A DNA stretch of 64,000 nt from Verrucomicrobiota bacterium. GTDB lineage: Bacteria > Verrucomicrobiota > Verrucomicrobiia > Chthoniobacterales > UBA10450. The position numbers and the translations under genes were made by a program. Positions 10,132-19,418 of the stretch are shown here, one piece after another (position 1 is the first letter of the stretch; every line of letters begins with the position of its first letter). The DNA is taken from the NCBI GenBank assembly GCA_003218135.1, contig QHNQ01000012.1, positions 1-64,000 on the forward strand. Reading direction: 5' to 3'. The notes under the pieces were generated by a model. That model ran no database searches and was not told the origin of the DNA. It saw nothing but the letters and a program-made list of their open reading frames with translations.

Positions 10132-10820
10132 CGCGCTGCTCCGAGCCGAGAGAAATCGCGCGCGGTCAGGACCCGCCAATGTCCGCGTGGCAAATCGGCA
10201 AGCCGAAGATTTCCGATTCGGAGCCGCAGAAGATGTTTCAAGCGATAGCCGACCACTTCGAACATGCGGTGAATCTGCCGGTTTATTCCCTGTCGCAACA
10301 CAACGCGTAAATGCGTGGGCGAGACAGAGTGAATTTTCTCAATTTTGGCGCGCTGGCCGTCGAGAAAAATTCCGCGCACTAATTTCGGTGCAAGTGCCGG
10401 GTCCCAGGGGTGATCAAGTGTCACCGCATATTCTTTGTCGATCTTGTGGCGTGGATGGGTAAGCCGCTGCGCCAGTTCGCCGTCATTCGTCAGAAGAAGC
10501 AGACCTTCAGTTTGCGCGTCGAGACGGCCGATGTTGAACAGGCGGTGATATTTTTGTGGAATTAGATCAAACACAGTATCGCGCGCGTGCGGATCTTTTC
10601 GCGTGGAAACAAATCCGGCAGGTTTATGCAACATGATGGTAAGAGCCGGAGCGGTGCGAACAAGTTTGCCATCCACTTTGACATGGTCTTGTGCGCCTGG
10701 CTGTGCGCTGAAGTTCGTGCAGATCTTGCCGTTGACAGTAACGCGACCTGCCGCAATCAACCCATCACAATGTCGTCGCGAACCGACGCCGGCAGCGGCG
10801 AGAAAACGGTTCAAGCGCAA
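10128..10820 (-). CDS. rRNA pseudouridine synthase, RsuA/RluB family
   Basis: S4 domain MRLNRFLAAAGVGSRRHCDGLI plus GRLDAQTEGLLLLTNDGELAQRLTHP. Confidence 0.92.
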   Translation of the reverse strand: MRLNRFLAAAGVGSRRHCDGLIAAGRVTVNGKICTNFSAQPGAQDHVKVDGKLVRTAPALTIMLHKPAGFVSTRKDPHARDTVFDLIPQKYHRLFNIGRLDAQTEGLLLLTNDGELAQRLTHPRHKIDKEYAVTLDHPWDPALAPKLVRGIFLDGQRAKIEKIHSVSPTHLRVVLRQGINRQIHRMFEVVGYRLKHLLRLRIGNLRLADLPRGHWRVLTARDFSRLGAAR

Positions 10821-10848
10821 GGGGGCTACAAAGGTGACTTCCCTCGGC

Positions 10849-11004
10849 TCAGACGTCCGGCTTCGTCTTTGGCAAGCCGATGACTTTACTATCTTTTTTC
10901 CATTGGCCGCGCTTCTTCAGAAGCTCGACGCGCTCGAAGCGTTTCAGCACGTTTCGCCTGGCGGCGATGGTGCTTGTACCTTTTAAACTGCGGTGTTGAG
11001 ACAT
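10849..11004 (-). CDS. Small basic protein (PVC/TIGR04137-like), 51 aa
   Basis: Read directly from the minus strand: MSQHRSLKGTSTIAARRNVLKRFERVELLKKRGQWKKDSKVIGLPKTKPDV*; absent from the supplied ORF track because it is <60 aa. Confidence 0.8.
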   Translation of the reverse strand: MSQHRSLKGTSTIAARRNVLKRFERVELLKKRGQWKKDSKVIGLPKTKPDV

Positions 11005-11147
11005 GGATCGGTCAAGAAGTTGAAAAGTTAAACGGTTACAAGATTAAAATGGAAAATGAGCCCGCATATTAAGCCAGCAGGGGACTTTTTCAACCAACGC
11101 ACCGCATCCGTTTAATCTTTTTAGATTTTTAAACCAATCAACCCCTC

Positions 11148-12941
11148 TTAGAGCTGATTACCAAGCACCACGTACGTCCCCGATGTGGTGATCTGGTGAT
11201 AAACGTGGAACCGGTTGCTCAATAGCTCTTTCCAGTAATCGGCCCGGCTTTGCTCCACAATGAGATAAACCGCATCCCGACCAGCCCATTTGTCCAAGAC
11301 CGCCTTTTCATTCAGGAAAAGATCGATCGAGGTTTTGCCGATCGGCGCCTCTTTGTGGCGGTTTTGATTAACGAAAAGGAACTTCCGGTTGAGATAAAAA
11401 ATGAGACTGCTGCTGTCGTCGAGCGGCCCCTCAAAAATCGCATCGCCGCCTGAGTCGAGGCGCGGATTTAGAAATCGCGCTAAATCAGCGAGTGAAAAAT
11501 AAGGCGCGGTTCGCGCCACCGCTTCGATCATGGCGAGCCCGGCCGGGATCATCGCCGCAGCCAAGGCAATGGCAGCGAGTTTCTCGCGCCGATTGAAAAT
11601 GAAATAGAGCGCCACCAGGGAAAGAAGCATGACCGAAACACCCACGGTCACGGCCAACGGCCGAAGTGTGAACCAAACTGACATCGGCATCTGGTGCAAT
11701 GCCTTCCACGCTGTCCAACGCGCGTCCATTACGCCCCAATTTCCGTTTGCAGGATGCGCGGCACCCGTAAGTAGCAATGCCGCTATGGCAGTCACCATTC
11801 CTGTGAGGCCCACTGCGATTGTTCCTGCGGCGCGTAACTTCTGCGGCGTCCGGTCCCATACCACCGCTGCGCACAGCGCAACCGCACTCCACATCGTCAT
11901 CGAATAGTAATCCTGCCGTTGCCCGAGAAAGAGCAGTGGCACAAAAACAACCGCCATCCAGCACAGCGGCAACGCATCGGCGAAATTGATCTCATGCGGC
12001 CGTATTACGCGGCGCCAGGCGAAAATTACGCCGGGAATCAGTGCGATGGACCACGGAAACCACCACGCCAAATGCATGACCAGAAATTGGTATGCAGGCA
12101 TCCCCTTGTAATCATGCGTTTCATCGGTAAGCCCGCGCAGATGCCCCAGCCATTCGGTACCCAGCTGATACCGAAAATAACCCGGGAAATGCCGCTCTGC
12201 CCAAATGTGCCAGGGAGCAGCAACCAAAACAAAAATCGTCAGATATTCCCATCGCAACAGTGCGCGATATCGCAGCCGCGCTTCGCGATAAAAGATTGAC
12301 AGCACTGCCACAATCGCTACCGGATAGACGGCGCCGAGCAAACCCTTTGTTAAGCAAGCAAAGGCTGAGCAAATCCAAAAGCCAGCGAACCAGGCCGACC
12401 GATGGCGCCGGTGCTGATATCCGCACACTGCGCAGAAAATCGCGCCCGCGATCAATGCGCTCACGAGCGGTTCGGGCATGACGATCCGCGACAGCAGAAA
12501 CGTCCCGCAGAAGCTAAGATAAATCACGCCGGCAATGAAGCCGCGCCAGTAATCCGTGAGCTTTTCGCTGATTAGAAAAATCAAGGCAACCACGGCGACA
12601 ACCGCCAGGGCAACCGGGAGCCGGGCAGCTGCCGCATTCACGCCGAAGAGCTTGAACGAGCCAATAATGAGCCAATAGAGCAACGGCGGTTTTTGCAGGC
12701 GCGGGATACCGTCGTTCGTCGGCAGAAGCCATTCATGGTTCTGGAACATCTCCCGAGCAGCTCCTGCATATTGACCTTCGGTTTGACTGTAGAGATCGCC
12801 TGTTCCGATTGTTGCTACGTGCAACAGCGCCGCCAACGCGATTAGAATCCCTAAAAGCGCGTGCCGCGTCGGCGGCGGGGGCAGCGCGGGCGGCTCGAGC
12901 AAAGTTTCTTCGACGGTTAAGCTTTGGGTCCCTGCGGTCAT
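11148..12941 (-). CDS. ArnT/PMT-like glycosyltransferase (GT39/GT83 family)
   Basis: TGDLYSQTEGQYAGAAREMFQNHEWLLPTNDGIPRLQKPPLLYWLI. Confidence 0.87.
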   Translation of the reverse strand: MTAGTQSLTVEETLLEPPALPPPPTRHALLGILIALAALLHVATIGTGDLYSQTEGQYAGAAREMFQNHEWLLPTNDGIPRLQKPPLLYWLIIGSFKLFGVNAAAARLPVALAVVAVVALIFLISEKLTDYWRGFIAGVIYLSFCGTFLLSRIVMPEPLVSALIAGAIFCAVCGYQHRRHRSAWFAGFWICSAFACLTKGLLGAVYPVAIVAVLSIFYREARLRYRALLRWEYLTIFVLVAAPWHIWAERHFPGYFRYQLGTEWLGHLRGLTDETHDYKGMPAYQFLVMHLAWWFPWSIALIPGVIFAWRRVIRPHEINFADALPLCWMAVVFVPLLFLGQRQDYYSMTMWSAVALCAAVVWDRTPQKLRAAGTIAVGLTGMVTAIAALLLTGAAHPANGNWGVMDARWTAWKALHQMPMSVWFTLRPLAVTVGVSVMLLSLVALYFIFNRREKLAAIALAAAMIPAGLAMIEAVARTAPYFSLADLARFLNPRLDSGGDAIFEGPLDDSSSLIFYLNRKFLFVNQNRHKEAPIGKTSIDLFLNEKAVLDKWAGRDAVYLIVEQSRADYWKELLSNRFHVYHQITTSGTYVVLGNQL

Positions 12942-13414
12942 TGATTGTCTTCTTCGCTAGAAATGTGCATCCCGATTTGGCATTCGCCTTTGGGATACTC
13001 CACTGGATCGGACTTGCGATATTCTTGCCAATGTTCGGGCAGACGCAGCAGTTTTCCTGATGGCATTTCGATCAGCGCAAGCATTTGGCGGCATTGCGCA
13101 ATCAGCGTGTCGTCCCTCGGTCGGGTAATTCGAAATCCACACCAGAACCGCGCGCGCTCCACGTGATCTAGCCAACCCTCAATCATCAACCGATCTCCCA
13201 ACTTGGCTGCGCGGCGATAATCAATCTCCGTACGCACCACGACGGGATATCTTTGCTTTTCAGTCATTTCCGCAAGGCCAAGCCCGAGTTCCTCAGTCAG
13301 ACGTGTACGCGCGATCTCAATGAAACGCAGATAAGCGATATTCGAAACGACGCCTCCACAGTCGGTGTCGAAAAACATCACCTGTACCTCTGTGTGGATT
13401 CGCGGCGGAGTCAT
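12938..13414 (-). CDS. Acyl-CoA thioesterase, 4HBT/YbgC-like
   Basis: VMFFDTDCGGVVSNIAYLRFIEIARTRL hotdog motif. Confidence 0.87.
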   Translation of the reverse strand: MTPPRIHTEVQVMFFDTDCGGVVSNIAYLRFIEIARTRLTEELGLGLAEMTEKQRYPVVVRTEIDYRRAAKLGDRLMIEGWLDHVERARFWCGFRITRPRDDTLIAQCRQMLALIEMPSGKLLRLPEHWQEYRKSDPVEYPKGECQIGMHISSEEDNQ

Positions 13415-13441
13415 GCAGATTTGGGTCTCAAATTGCGAGTC

Positions 13442-13472
13442 TCAGATTTGAAATCTCCAATTCCAAATCTGA
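13442..13472. repeat. 9-bp inverted repeat that includes the stop codon of the acyltransferase/heptosyltransferase gene
   Basis: tcagatttg (13442-13450) ... caaatctga (13464-13472). Confidence 0.65.
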
Positions 13473-15379
13473 AATTTATCGGTCAGAATTGACCGCACGG
13501 CGTCCACAACTTCCTCGGTCGTGACCGCTTTCATGCAGCGAAAATCGATTGGGCATTCGCGGAGAAAACACGGGCTGCATTCGACGTGATGCCGCAGGAT
13601 AATGTGCGCATTCCCGAGCGGCCCCGTCAGAGCCGGCTCAGTCGAGCCGAAGATCGCGACAACTGGCACGCCGAGCAAAGCTGCAAGATGCATCGTCCCG
13701 GTATCATTCGTGAGCAGCAAGCGGCATTCTCGTAATTCGTTGATCAGTTGATCTAGCGTCGTGTGGCCAATCCGATTCACACAATGATCGCTGATCGCAG
13801 CCGCGATTTGATCGCCTATTGCCGCGTCCTTCTCTGTCCCAAATAAAATCCATTGCGCCGATGACTGCGCATTAATCTCTTTCGCAACCTCGGCAAATCG
13901 CTCCGGGAACCATCGCTTGGCTGGGCCGTACTCTGCGCCTGGGCAAAGGCCGATTTTTAGTCGTTCCGGCGAAACTGCAACTTGAACGTTCGATATTCGA
14001 TGTTCAACGTTCGATGTTTCTGCACCGCAATCCCGTGCGATTCGCAGAAATCGAAGCGAATGATGTTCCAGTGGGCCTGCTTTTCGCCGTTCAGGCACGA
14101 TTTGGTTCAATAGCCATTTCCGACAGTGTCCGCGATACCCAACCCGGCGCGGTATCCCGCTCAGCCATGATTCAAGAGCAACCCGCAGCGAATTTGGGAA
14201 AAGGATTGCAACATCGAAAGCGGGTTGTCGCCTCTGCAATGAGACAGCCGGAATGAGCGAACCGTTTGGCAATGGAAGAATTGCATCCACTTCAGGAATC
14301 AGCTTCCACATCGGCGCGATTTTCATAGGCGCAGCGATTGTAACGTGAGCGTCGGGGCGTCCATTCTTGATGGCGCGAACTGCGGGAACGCTCATCACGG
14401 CGTCGCCCAGCCAATTGCTTGAACGAATGAGAATTCGAAATGGCTTTAGATCGCTAGGTGACAGCCCCGGCGGCAGGTGCACGCCGCGTTTGTAGCGGCC
14501 GAGAAGAAAATTGGGCTGCGGCGTTTTCCAGCGATTGTGAACCCAAAACCAATCTTCCGGCGCAACGCGAATCTGTTGCTCGATAATCTCATTTATTCTC
14601 GATGTGAGAGCTGCAACAGAAGCACCAGGCTGATCAAAGCGCTCGGTGAACACCATGCGCCAGCGCGCCGGGCCCGTTGTGTACACCCCGGCGGCGATAA
14701 GCGCCGCTCGGGTGCGTTTCGCAAGCAATCCAGGCAGAGGCGAAGTGGAAGCCAGCCTGCCAAAAAATGGCGTCCAAAGCCCGTGGTCGCCAGCGTGTTG
14801 GTCGGACAAAACACCCACGCCGCCGCCTGAGCGCAGTAACTCAATGACCGGATCGAATCCATCCTGGCGACCGAATAGTTCCAAGCCCGTTTGGCTGCGC
14901 GTCCGGCGGACGTGCGCGTCAATGAGACGGTTGCCGAGCTTTTGATAAACGCTCGCGTTTCGTACGAACCCAACAAACTTGGGCATCAATTGCGCGAATA
15001 ATTCCCAGGTTCCGAGATGACTTAGAACGAGCACCACGGGAACGCCTGCGCGAAATTCGCGGGCCATGGCCTCGATATTTTCGACTTCGGCGTGCTGCAG
15101 GATTTCCTCTGGCGGCATCGCTGTAAGTTTTGCGCTGCAAAGGAGATTGGCGCCGAGCCGTCGAAAATGCCGGCGCACAAGGCGACGCAGTTCACGGGGC
15201 GACTTTTCGTTTGCGAACGCAATCGCAACATTGCATTCCGCTAACCTCCGGTATTTGCCGGAAAGCAGCCAAGCACACGAGCCGAGGAATTGGCCAACAG
15301 CAAACAGAAACCGCAATGGCAGCGCGGCGGCGATGGCCAAGCCTGCGCGGTAGAGAAGATAAACGACAGAGTCGAGCAT
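13442..15379 (-). CDS. Fusion protein: LpxL/HtrB-type lipid A acyltransferase (N-term) + lipopolysaccharide heptosyltransferase II-like (C-term)
   Basis: N-term VLVLSHLGTWELFAQLMP and WFWVHNRWKTPQP; C-term RILIRSSNWLGDAVMSVPAVRAIK and LLTNDTGTMHLAALLGVPVVAIFGSTEPALTGPLG. Likely start MLDSVVYLL at 15379; the upstream extension to 15580 is improbable. Confidence 0.88.
   Translation of the reverse strand: MLDSVVYLLYRAGLAIAAALPLRFLFAVGQFLGSCAWLLSGKYRRLAECNVAIAFANEKSPRELRRLVRRHFRRLGANLLCSAKLTAMPPEEILQHAEVENIEAMAREFRAGVPVVLVLSHLGTWELFAQLMPKFVGFVRNASVYQKLGNRLIDAHVRRTRSQTGLELFGRQDGFDPVIELLRSGGGVGVLSDQHAGDHGLWTPFFGRLASTSPLPGLLAKRTRAALIAAGVYTTGPARWRMVFTERFDQPGASVAALTSRINEIIEQQIRVAPEDWFWVHNRWKTPQPNFLLGRYKRGVHLPPGLSPSDLKPFRILIRSSNWLGDAVMSVPAVRAIKNGRPDAHVTIAAPMKIAPMWKLIPEVDAILPLPNGSLIPAVSLQRRQPAFDVAILFPNSLRVALESWLSGIPRRVGYRGHCRKWLLNQIVPERRKAGPLEHHSLRFLRIARDCGAETSNVEHRISNVQVAVSPERLKIGLCPGAEYGPAKRWFPERFAEVAKEINAQSSAQWILFGTEKDAAIGDQIAAAISDHCVNRIGHTTLDQLINELRECRLLLTNDTGTMHLAALLGVPVVAIFGSTEPALTGPLGNAHIILRHHVECSPCFLRECPIDFRCMKAVTTEEVVDAVRSILTDKFQIWNWRFQI
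13984..14019. repeat. Short degenerate repeat block (gttcgat/attcgatgttcaacgttcgatgt) inside the CDS
   Basis: gaacgttcgatattcgatgttcaacgttcgatgttt, encoding SNVEHRISNVQ on the minus strand. Confidence 0.65.
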
Positions 15380-15488
15380 TGCGGAAGCGGCCGTGTCGCA
15401 GTGTGGCGCGGCAGGGCCGCGCCCGCGTCGCTGCGCGAAGCTGCTGCGGGCAGGGTAGATTTGCCTACGGGTTGCTTCAACCAATATA

Positions 15489-17873
15489 ATGTGTCCGGTG
15501 TCGCCACGATATTCTAATTCCTTTGATTCCGATTTCGCGCGCGTGATATCGCGGAAGTTCGAGCATGGGCGTTTTCTCATCGTCGGAGGCGACGCTGGGA
15601 AACTGGAGTCTCAATTTGCCGAGGCGAAACGAGAAGCCGAGGTATGGTCTTACGATGATGTCGCTTCAAAGTTACGTCGTGGTGAATGGACAAGACGCTT
15701 CGAAACCGCGCTGTGGTTCTATTCTTCGGAAAAAAATCAGGACGACATCATTGCGGAGGCGCTCGCGAGCTGCGCAGACGCCGTGGTCTTACTGCCAGGT
15801 CCGGGGGCTGATGCTGGACGACGGCGCCCGCAATTAATTCAGTGCTTCGGTCGCTTTCGGTTTGCGCCCGATTATGAATGTGGCCTGATCGAACTGGATC
15901 CGGGAGCTATATGTCTTAGGGGTCAGCGGGGCGAAGCAGCTGGCGAGCACGCGCTCGCGATCGAGAAGGCTCTCGCGGGAATCACGAATCAGCTGAGTGC
16001 TCTGCAGCGAAAGCTTCAGATCCGTGAAGCGGAATTGAAAGAGGCGCATCGCCACGTCGCTGGACTAGAACAGAAACTTTTAAAACTCAAAGAATACAGG
16101 CGCGAGTTGAAGTTGCTGAAAAAGGAGAGGCGACTTCTGCGCAGCTCCGCCGAGCGTCGGGTGGGTCAGGTGCTACTCGCGCCGTATCGGATTCCGGAAA
16201 AGCTGGCCAAAACAGTGTGGAAAAAGGTGCGAAAGCCAAAGTCTGCTACAGCAAGCGAATATCAAAAGTGGTTTGAGCGACATCGTGCCAGTGTGCAGGA
16301 CTTGGAGCGCATGCGCGATGAGGCGCGCCTATTCGCCTCACGACCGTTGATTAGCGTGATCACGCCAGTTTTTAATACGCCCTTGCAATGGCTTGAGGAA
16401 GCTGTCCAATCGATGCTCTCGCAAGTATATGAAAACTGGGAGCTCGTGTTAATCGATGACGGATCCACAAACAACGAGTTGCTCCATCTGCTGCCGCGCC
16501 TTGCCGCGCGCGACCGGCGCATCGTAATTGCTAGTCTCGGAAAACACGGAGGTATTTCTGCTGCGTCAAACCATGGACTCGCGCTAGCCCGCGGAGAGTG
16601 GGTGGCTTTTCTTGATCATGATGATCTCCTCGAACCTGATGCACTTTTCCAAAATGTAAGTGTGCTTCAGAAAGATTCCTGCGTCGATATGATCTACTCC
16701 GATGAAGACAAACTCACTGAGGATGGCTTGGGCTCGCCAATGCTGAAACCGGACTGGTCGCCCGATTTCTTTTTATCTTGCAACTATTTATGTCATCTGA
16801 TTTTTTTGCGCCGACAGCTTATCTGCGATGTTGGGAGTTTTCGTTCCGATTTGGATGGCTCGCAGGATTACGATCTTCTGCTGCGTATTACCGAGCGCAC
16901 CGAGCGCATCGTGCACATTCCGCGGGTGTTGTATCATTGGCGGCGCAGCCCAAGCTCCAGCGCTGACAGCGTTCGCCAAAAACCTGGGCAACTCGAAGCC
17001 TCGCGACTTGCAATCGAAGGTCGTCTGCAGCGTCGCCGTGAACTCGCTCATGTCACGGTAGATTGGCGGACACACGTTTTCCATGTCCGACGCGAACTAT
17101 TGGAGGCGAAGAAGATCTCGATTGTCATCCAAAGCGCACGCCACGCGGAGCAACTTAAACGTTGCATTGAAAGTCTAACTCCGAGAACGAGCTATCCCAG
17201 TTACGAGATCATCATTGTTCGACAGGGAAACGAACCTTTCGCGCAGTTACCATGCCGCGTGGTGCACGCACCCGATGCATCCAACGTCGCTGCGCTAAAC
17301 AATCTCGCGGTACAACAGACCGATAACTCATGGCTTTTGTTCCTGGATGCTGGCATCGAACCAATACAAGACGATTGGCTAACAATTATGGCCGAGCACG
17401 TGCAGCGACCAGAGGTCGGCGCAGTCGGTGCGCGGTTAGTGAATTCCAACGGCACAATCGAGCACGCCGGGATCGTCCTTGGCGTTAATGGAATTGCGCA
17501 GCCGGCTTTTGGCGGCTTTCCAGCGGAAGATCCCGGCGTAAACCGTCAATTGCAAATGGTTCGCAACTACAGCGCTGTTTCTGGCGCATGCCTGTTGGTG
17601 CGCCGCGAGGTTTTTCAAGAAGTTGGCGGATTCGATTCGACACTCTCCGAAGCGTTTGCGGACATCGATTTCTGTCTCAAGATACGGCGGGCTGGTTACC
17701 TCATTCTTTACACGCCGCTTGCCAAACTTTATTGGGAAGCACCGGTACCCGACAAGATCGACCTCAGTGGTGAAGCGATCATGCGCCAACGCTGGCCTGA
17801 TGTTCTAGAGCGCGATCCTTATTACAACCCAAATCTCTCCCGCGAGCGCGCCGATTTCTCTGTAGGCAAGTAG
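15489..17873 (+). CDS. Large glycosyltransferase with coiled coil and two GT2 domains
   Basis: LISVITPVFNTPLQWLEEAVQSMLSQVYENWELVLIDDGST..., then a second GT-A domain KKISIVIQSARHAEQLKRCIESL...; C-term RWPDVLERDPYYNPNLSRERADFSVGK. Confidence 0.9.
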   Translation: MCPVSPRYSNSFDSDFARVISRKFEHGRFLIVGGDAGKLESQFAEAKREAEVWSYDDVASKLRRGEWTRRFETALWFYSSEKNQDDIIAEALASCADAVVLLPGPGADAGRRRPQLIQCFGRFRFAPDYECGLIELDPGAICLRGQRGEAAGEHALAIEKALAGITNQLSALQRKLQIREAELKEAHRHVAGLEQKLLKLKEYRRELKLLKKERRLLRSSAERRVGQVLLAPYRIPEKLAKTVWKKVRKPKSATASEYQKWFERHRASVQDLERMRDEARLFASRPLISVITPVFNTPLQWLEEAVQSMLSQVYENWELVLIDDGSTNNELLHLLPRLAARDRRIVIASLGKHGGISAASNHGLALARGEWVAFLDHDDLLEPDALFQNVSVLQKDSCVDMIYSDEDKLTEDGLGSPMLKPDWSPDFFLSCNYLCHLIFLRRQLICDVGSFRSDLDGSQDYDLLLRITERTERIVHIPRVLYHWRRSPSSSADSVRQKPGQLEASRLAIEGRLQRRRELAHVTVDWRTHVFHVRRELLEAKKISIVIQSARHAEQLKRCIESLTPRTSYPSYEIIIVRQGNEPFAQLPCRVVHAPDASNVAALNNLAVQQTDNSWLLFLDAGIEPIQDDWLTIMAEHVQRPEVGAVGARLVNSNGTIEHAGIVLGVNGIAQPAFGGFPAEDPGVNRQLQMVRNYSAVSGACLLVRREVFQEVGGFDSTLSEAFADIDFCLKIRRAGYLILYTPLAKLYWEAPVPDKIDLSGEAIMRQRWPDVLERDPYYNPNLSRERADFSVGK

Positions 17874-17916
17874 CCGCGGTTCGCAGGCGTCGAACTTAGC
17901 TTAGGCTTCGACAAGA

Positions 17917-19020
17917 TCACTGACTGCCGGACAGGTCGTACACTTCCACCAAGGCAGCTCCGACCTCGATGTTTACTGCACGCACAATCGCCGTGTAGTT
18001 GCCCGTTGGCAGATCTGCAATGATGGCAGACTCCAGTGCGTCACTCGGAGCGTGACCGCTATTGATGATATCCTGAACTTGGTCGTGGGTGATGATTCCA
18101 CCGATGACTGTGTGCTGCCAGTCGTTGTTAAAGCCAATCAAAGCTCCGGTACCATCGTGCAGTTCCAATGTGGGATCAGCCAATGGCGTCGGCACCCCAT
18201 ATTGACTGAGTTCCGGACCAATGGCCCGTATAATGACTCTCTTTGTTCCTGTGCCTTGGACGATGAATCCGCCGATCATCACGTTGTCACCATTCTGCAC
18301 AAAGCTGCGCGTACTGATGTTGCTAAGAATTGAAGTGGTGTCGGTGCCAATGTCGTACACTTCCACCAGAGCAATGCCCGTGGTCTCATTTACTCCGCGT
18401 ACGATCGCGGTGTAGTTACCAGGTGAAAGATCTCCAATGATGGCAGATTCCCTCGCATCCGCCGGAGCGTGGCCGCTGTTCTGAATATCCTGGACCTGAT
18501 CGTGGGTGATAATGCCGCCAATGATCGTAGTCTGCCAGTTATCATTACGACCAATCAAAGCTCCTGTGCCATCGTGCAGTTCTAAAGTTGGATCAGCCAT
18601 CGCATTCGGAACGCCATATTGGCTGAGCTCAGGGCCAATGGCGCGTATGATCACTCGTTTTGTCCCTGGGCCTTGGACAATGAAACCGCCGATCATCAGG
18701 TTATCGCCCGTTTGAACAAAACTGCGAGCGCTGAGGTTGGAGAGTGTCGCTGCTTCCGGTGTTGCCGCCAGGTCTTGCCTGGTCGTGTTGACCACGATGC
18801 TGGTCGCAAGGCGGGCGGGCACAGAGGCCGCAGGCTCATATGCGAGAGCAGTGAGCGCCAAACCTACCGCAGCCGTGCAAGCAAGAACACTGCCGAGCAC
18901 GCGGAGATTAAAAAACCCGCCTTCACGGATGCTGCGGTGGGCGCGTACAGATTGGGAGGGAAATTTTTTCTTCACGTAAAATGTTTCGTGGTGCCTCGCG
19001 CTGCTGGATGTCTTGAACAA
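17917..19020 (-). CDS. Secreted protein with two copies of a ~125-aa repeat domain (FVQTGDNVMIGGFIVQG...ADPTLELHDGTGALI...NYTAIVRGVN)
   Basis: Signal-like N-term; two internal homologous repeats (approx. 17929-18320 and 18349-18740). Confidence 0.8.
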   Translation of the reverse strand: MFKTSSSARHHETFYVKKKFPSQSVRAHRSIREGGFFNLRVLGSVLACTAAVGLALTALAYEPAASVPARLATSIVVNTTRQDLAATPEAATLSNLSARSFVQTGDNLMIGGFIVQGPGTKRVIIRAIGPELSQYGVPNAMADPTLELHDGTGALIGRNDNWQTTIIGGIITHDQVQDIQNSGHAPADARESAIIGDLSPGNYTAIVRGVNETTGIALVEVYDIGTDTTSILSNISTRSFVQNGDNVMIGGFIVQGTGTKRVIIRAIGPELSQYGVPTPLADPTLELHDGTGALIGFNNDWQHTVIGGIITHDQVQDIINSGHAPSDALESAIIADLPTGNYTAIVRAVNIEVGAALVEVYDLSGSQ

Positions 19021-19138
19021 TCTTCCGTTACTGACTTTGCAAAACCTTTGGATTTATGACACAAACCCCCGAGAGCGTATCCACCCCTCAGGCTGCCGCA
19101 CGCGACTCTCGACCGGCGATTGAAATCGTTCAGCCGCA

Positions 19139-19306
19139 ACGATACTCGCAAGGTTGTCTTACCACTGGGCTGGAGTTCGCCGCGAAGACGTCGAACCCTC
19201 CGAAGTCCTAACGAAACGCGACCGTTGGGCCGAGGTGCTCAAACACGATCCGTACTACAACCCAAATCTTTCTCGCGAACACGCTGACTTCTCGATAGGC
19301 GAATAG
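19139..19306 (+). pseudogene. Remnant of a GT2-family glycosyltransferase C-terminus
   Basis: Frame reads ...TILARLSYHWAGVRREDVEPSEVLTKRDRWAEVLKHDPYYNPNLSREHADFSIGE*, matching the C-term of the 15489-17873 protein (RWPDVLERDPYYNPNLSRERADFSVGK*); no upstream GT2 body. Confidence 0.8.
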
Positions 19307-19418
19307 CGAAAGCTTTACCAGTCTTGTAATAGCGGTTTTGACACGGCTCCAACACAGCGCCGTGGTCGAATCAACCAAAAGTCGTCAGAGTGAGCGACGA
19401 TAAAATGTGCGCGAGTAG

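Noticed and set aside
15380-15580. N-terminal extension of the acyltransferase/heptosyltransferase ORF
   Set aside because: Arg-rich non-homologous peptide overlapping the divergent GT2 gene; MLDSVVYLLYRAGL at 15379 is a natural start
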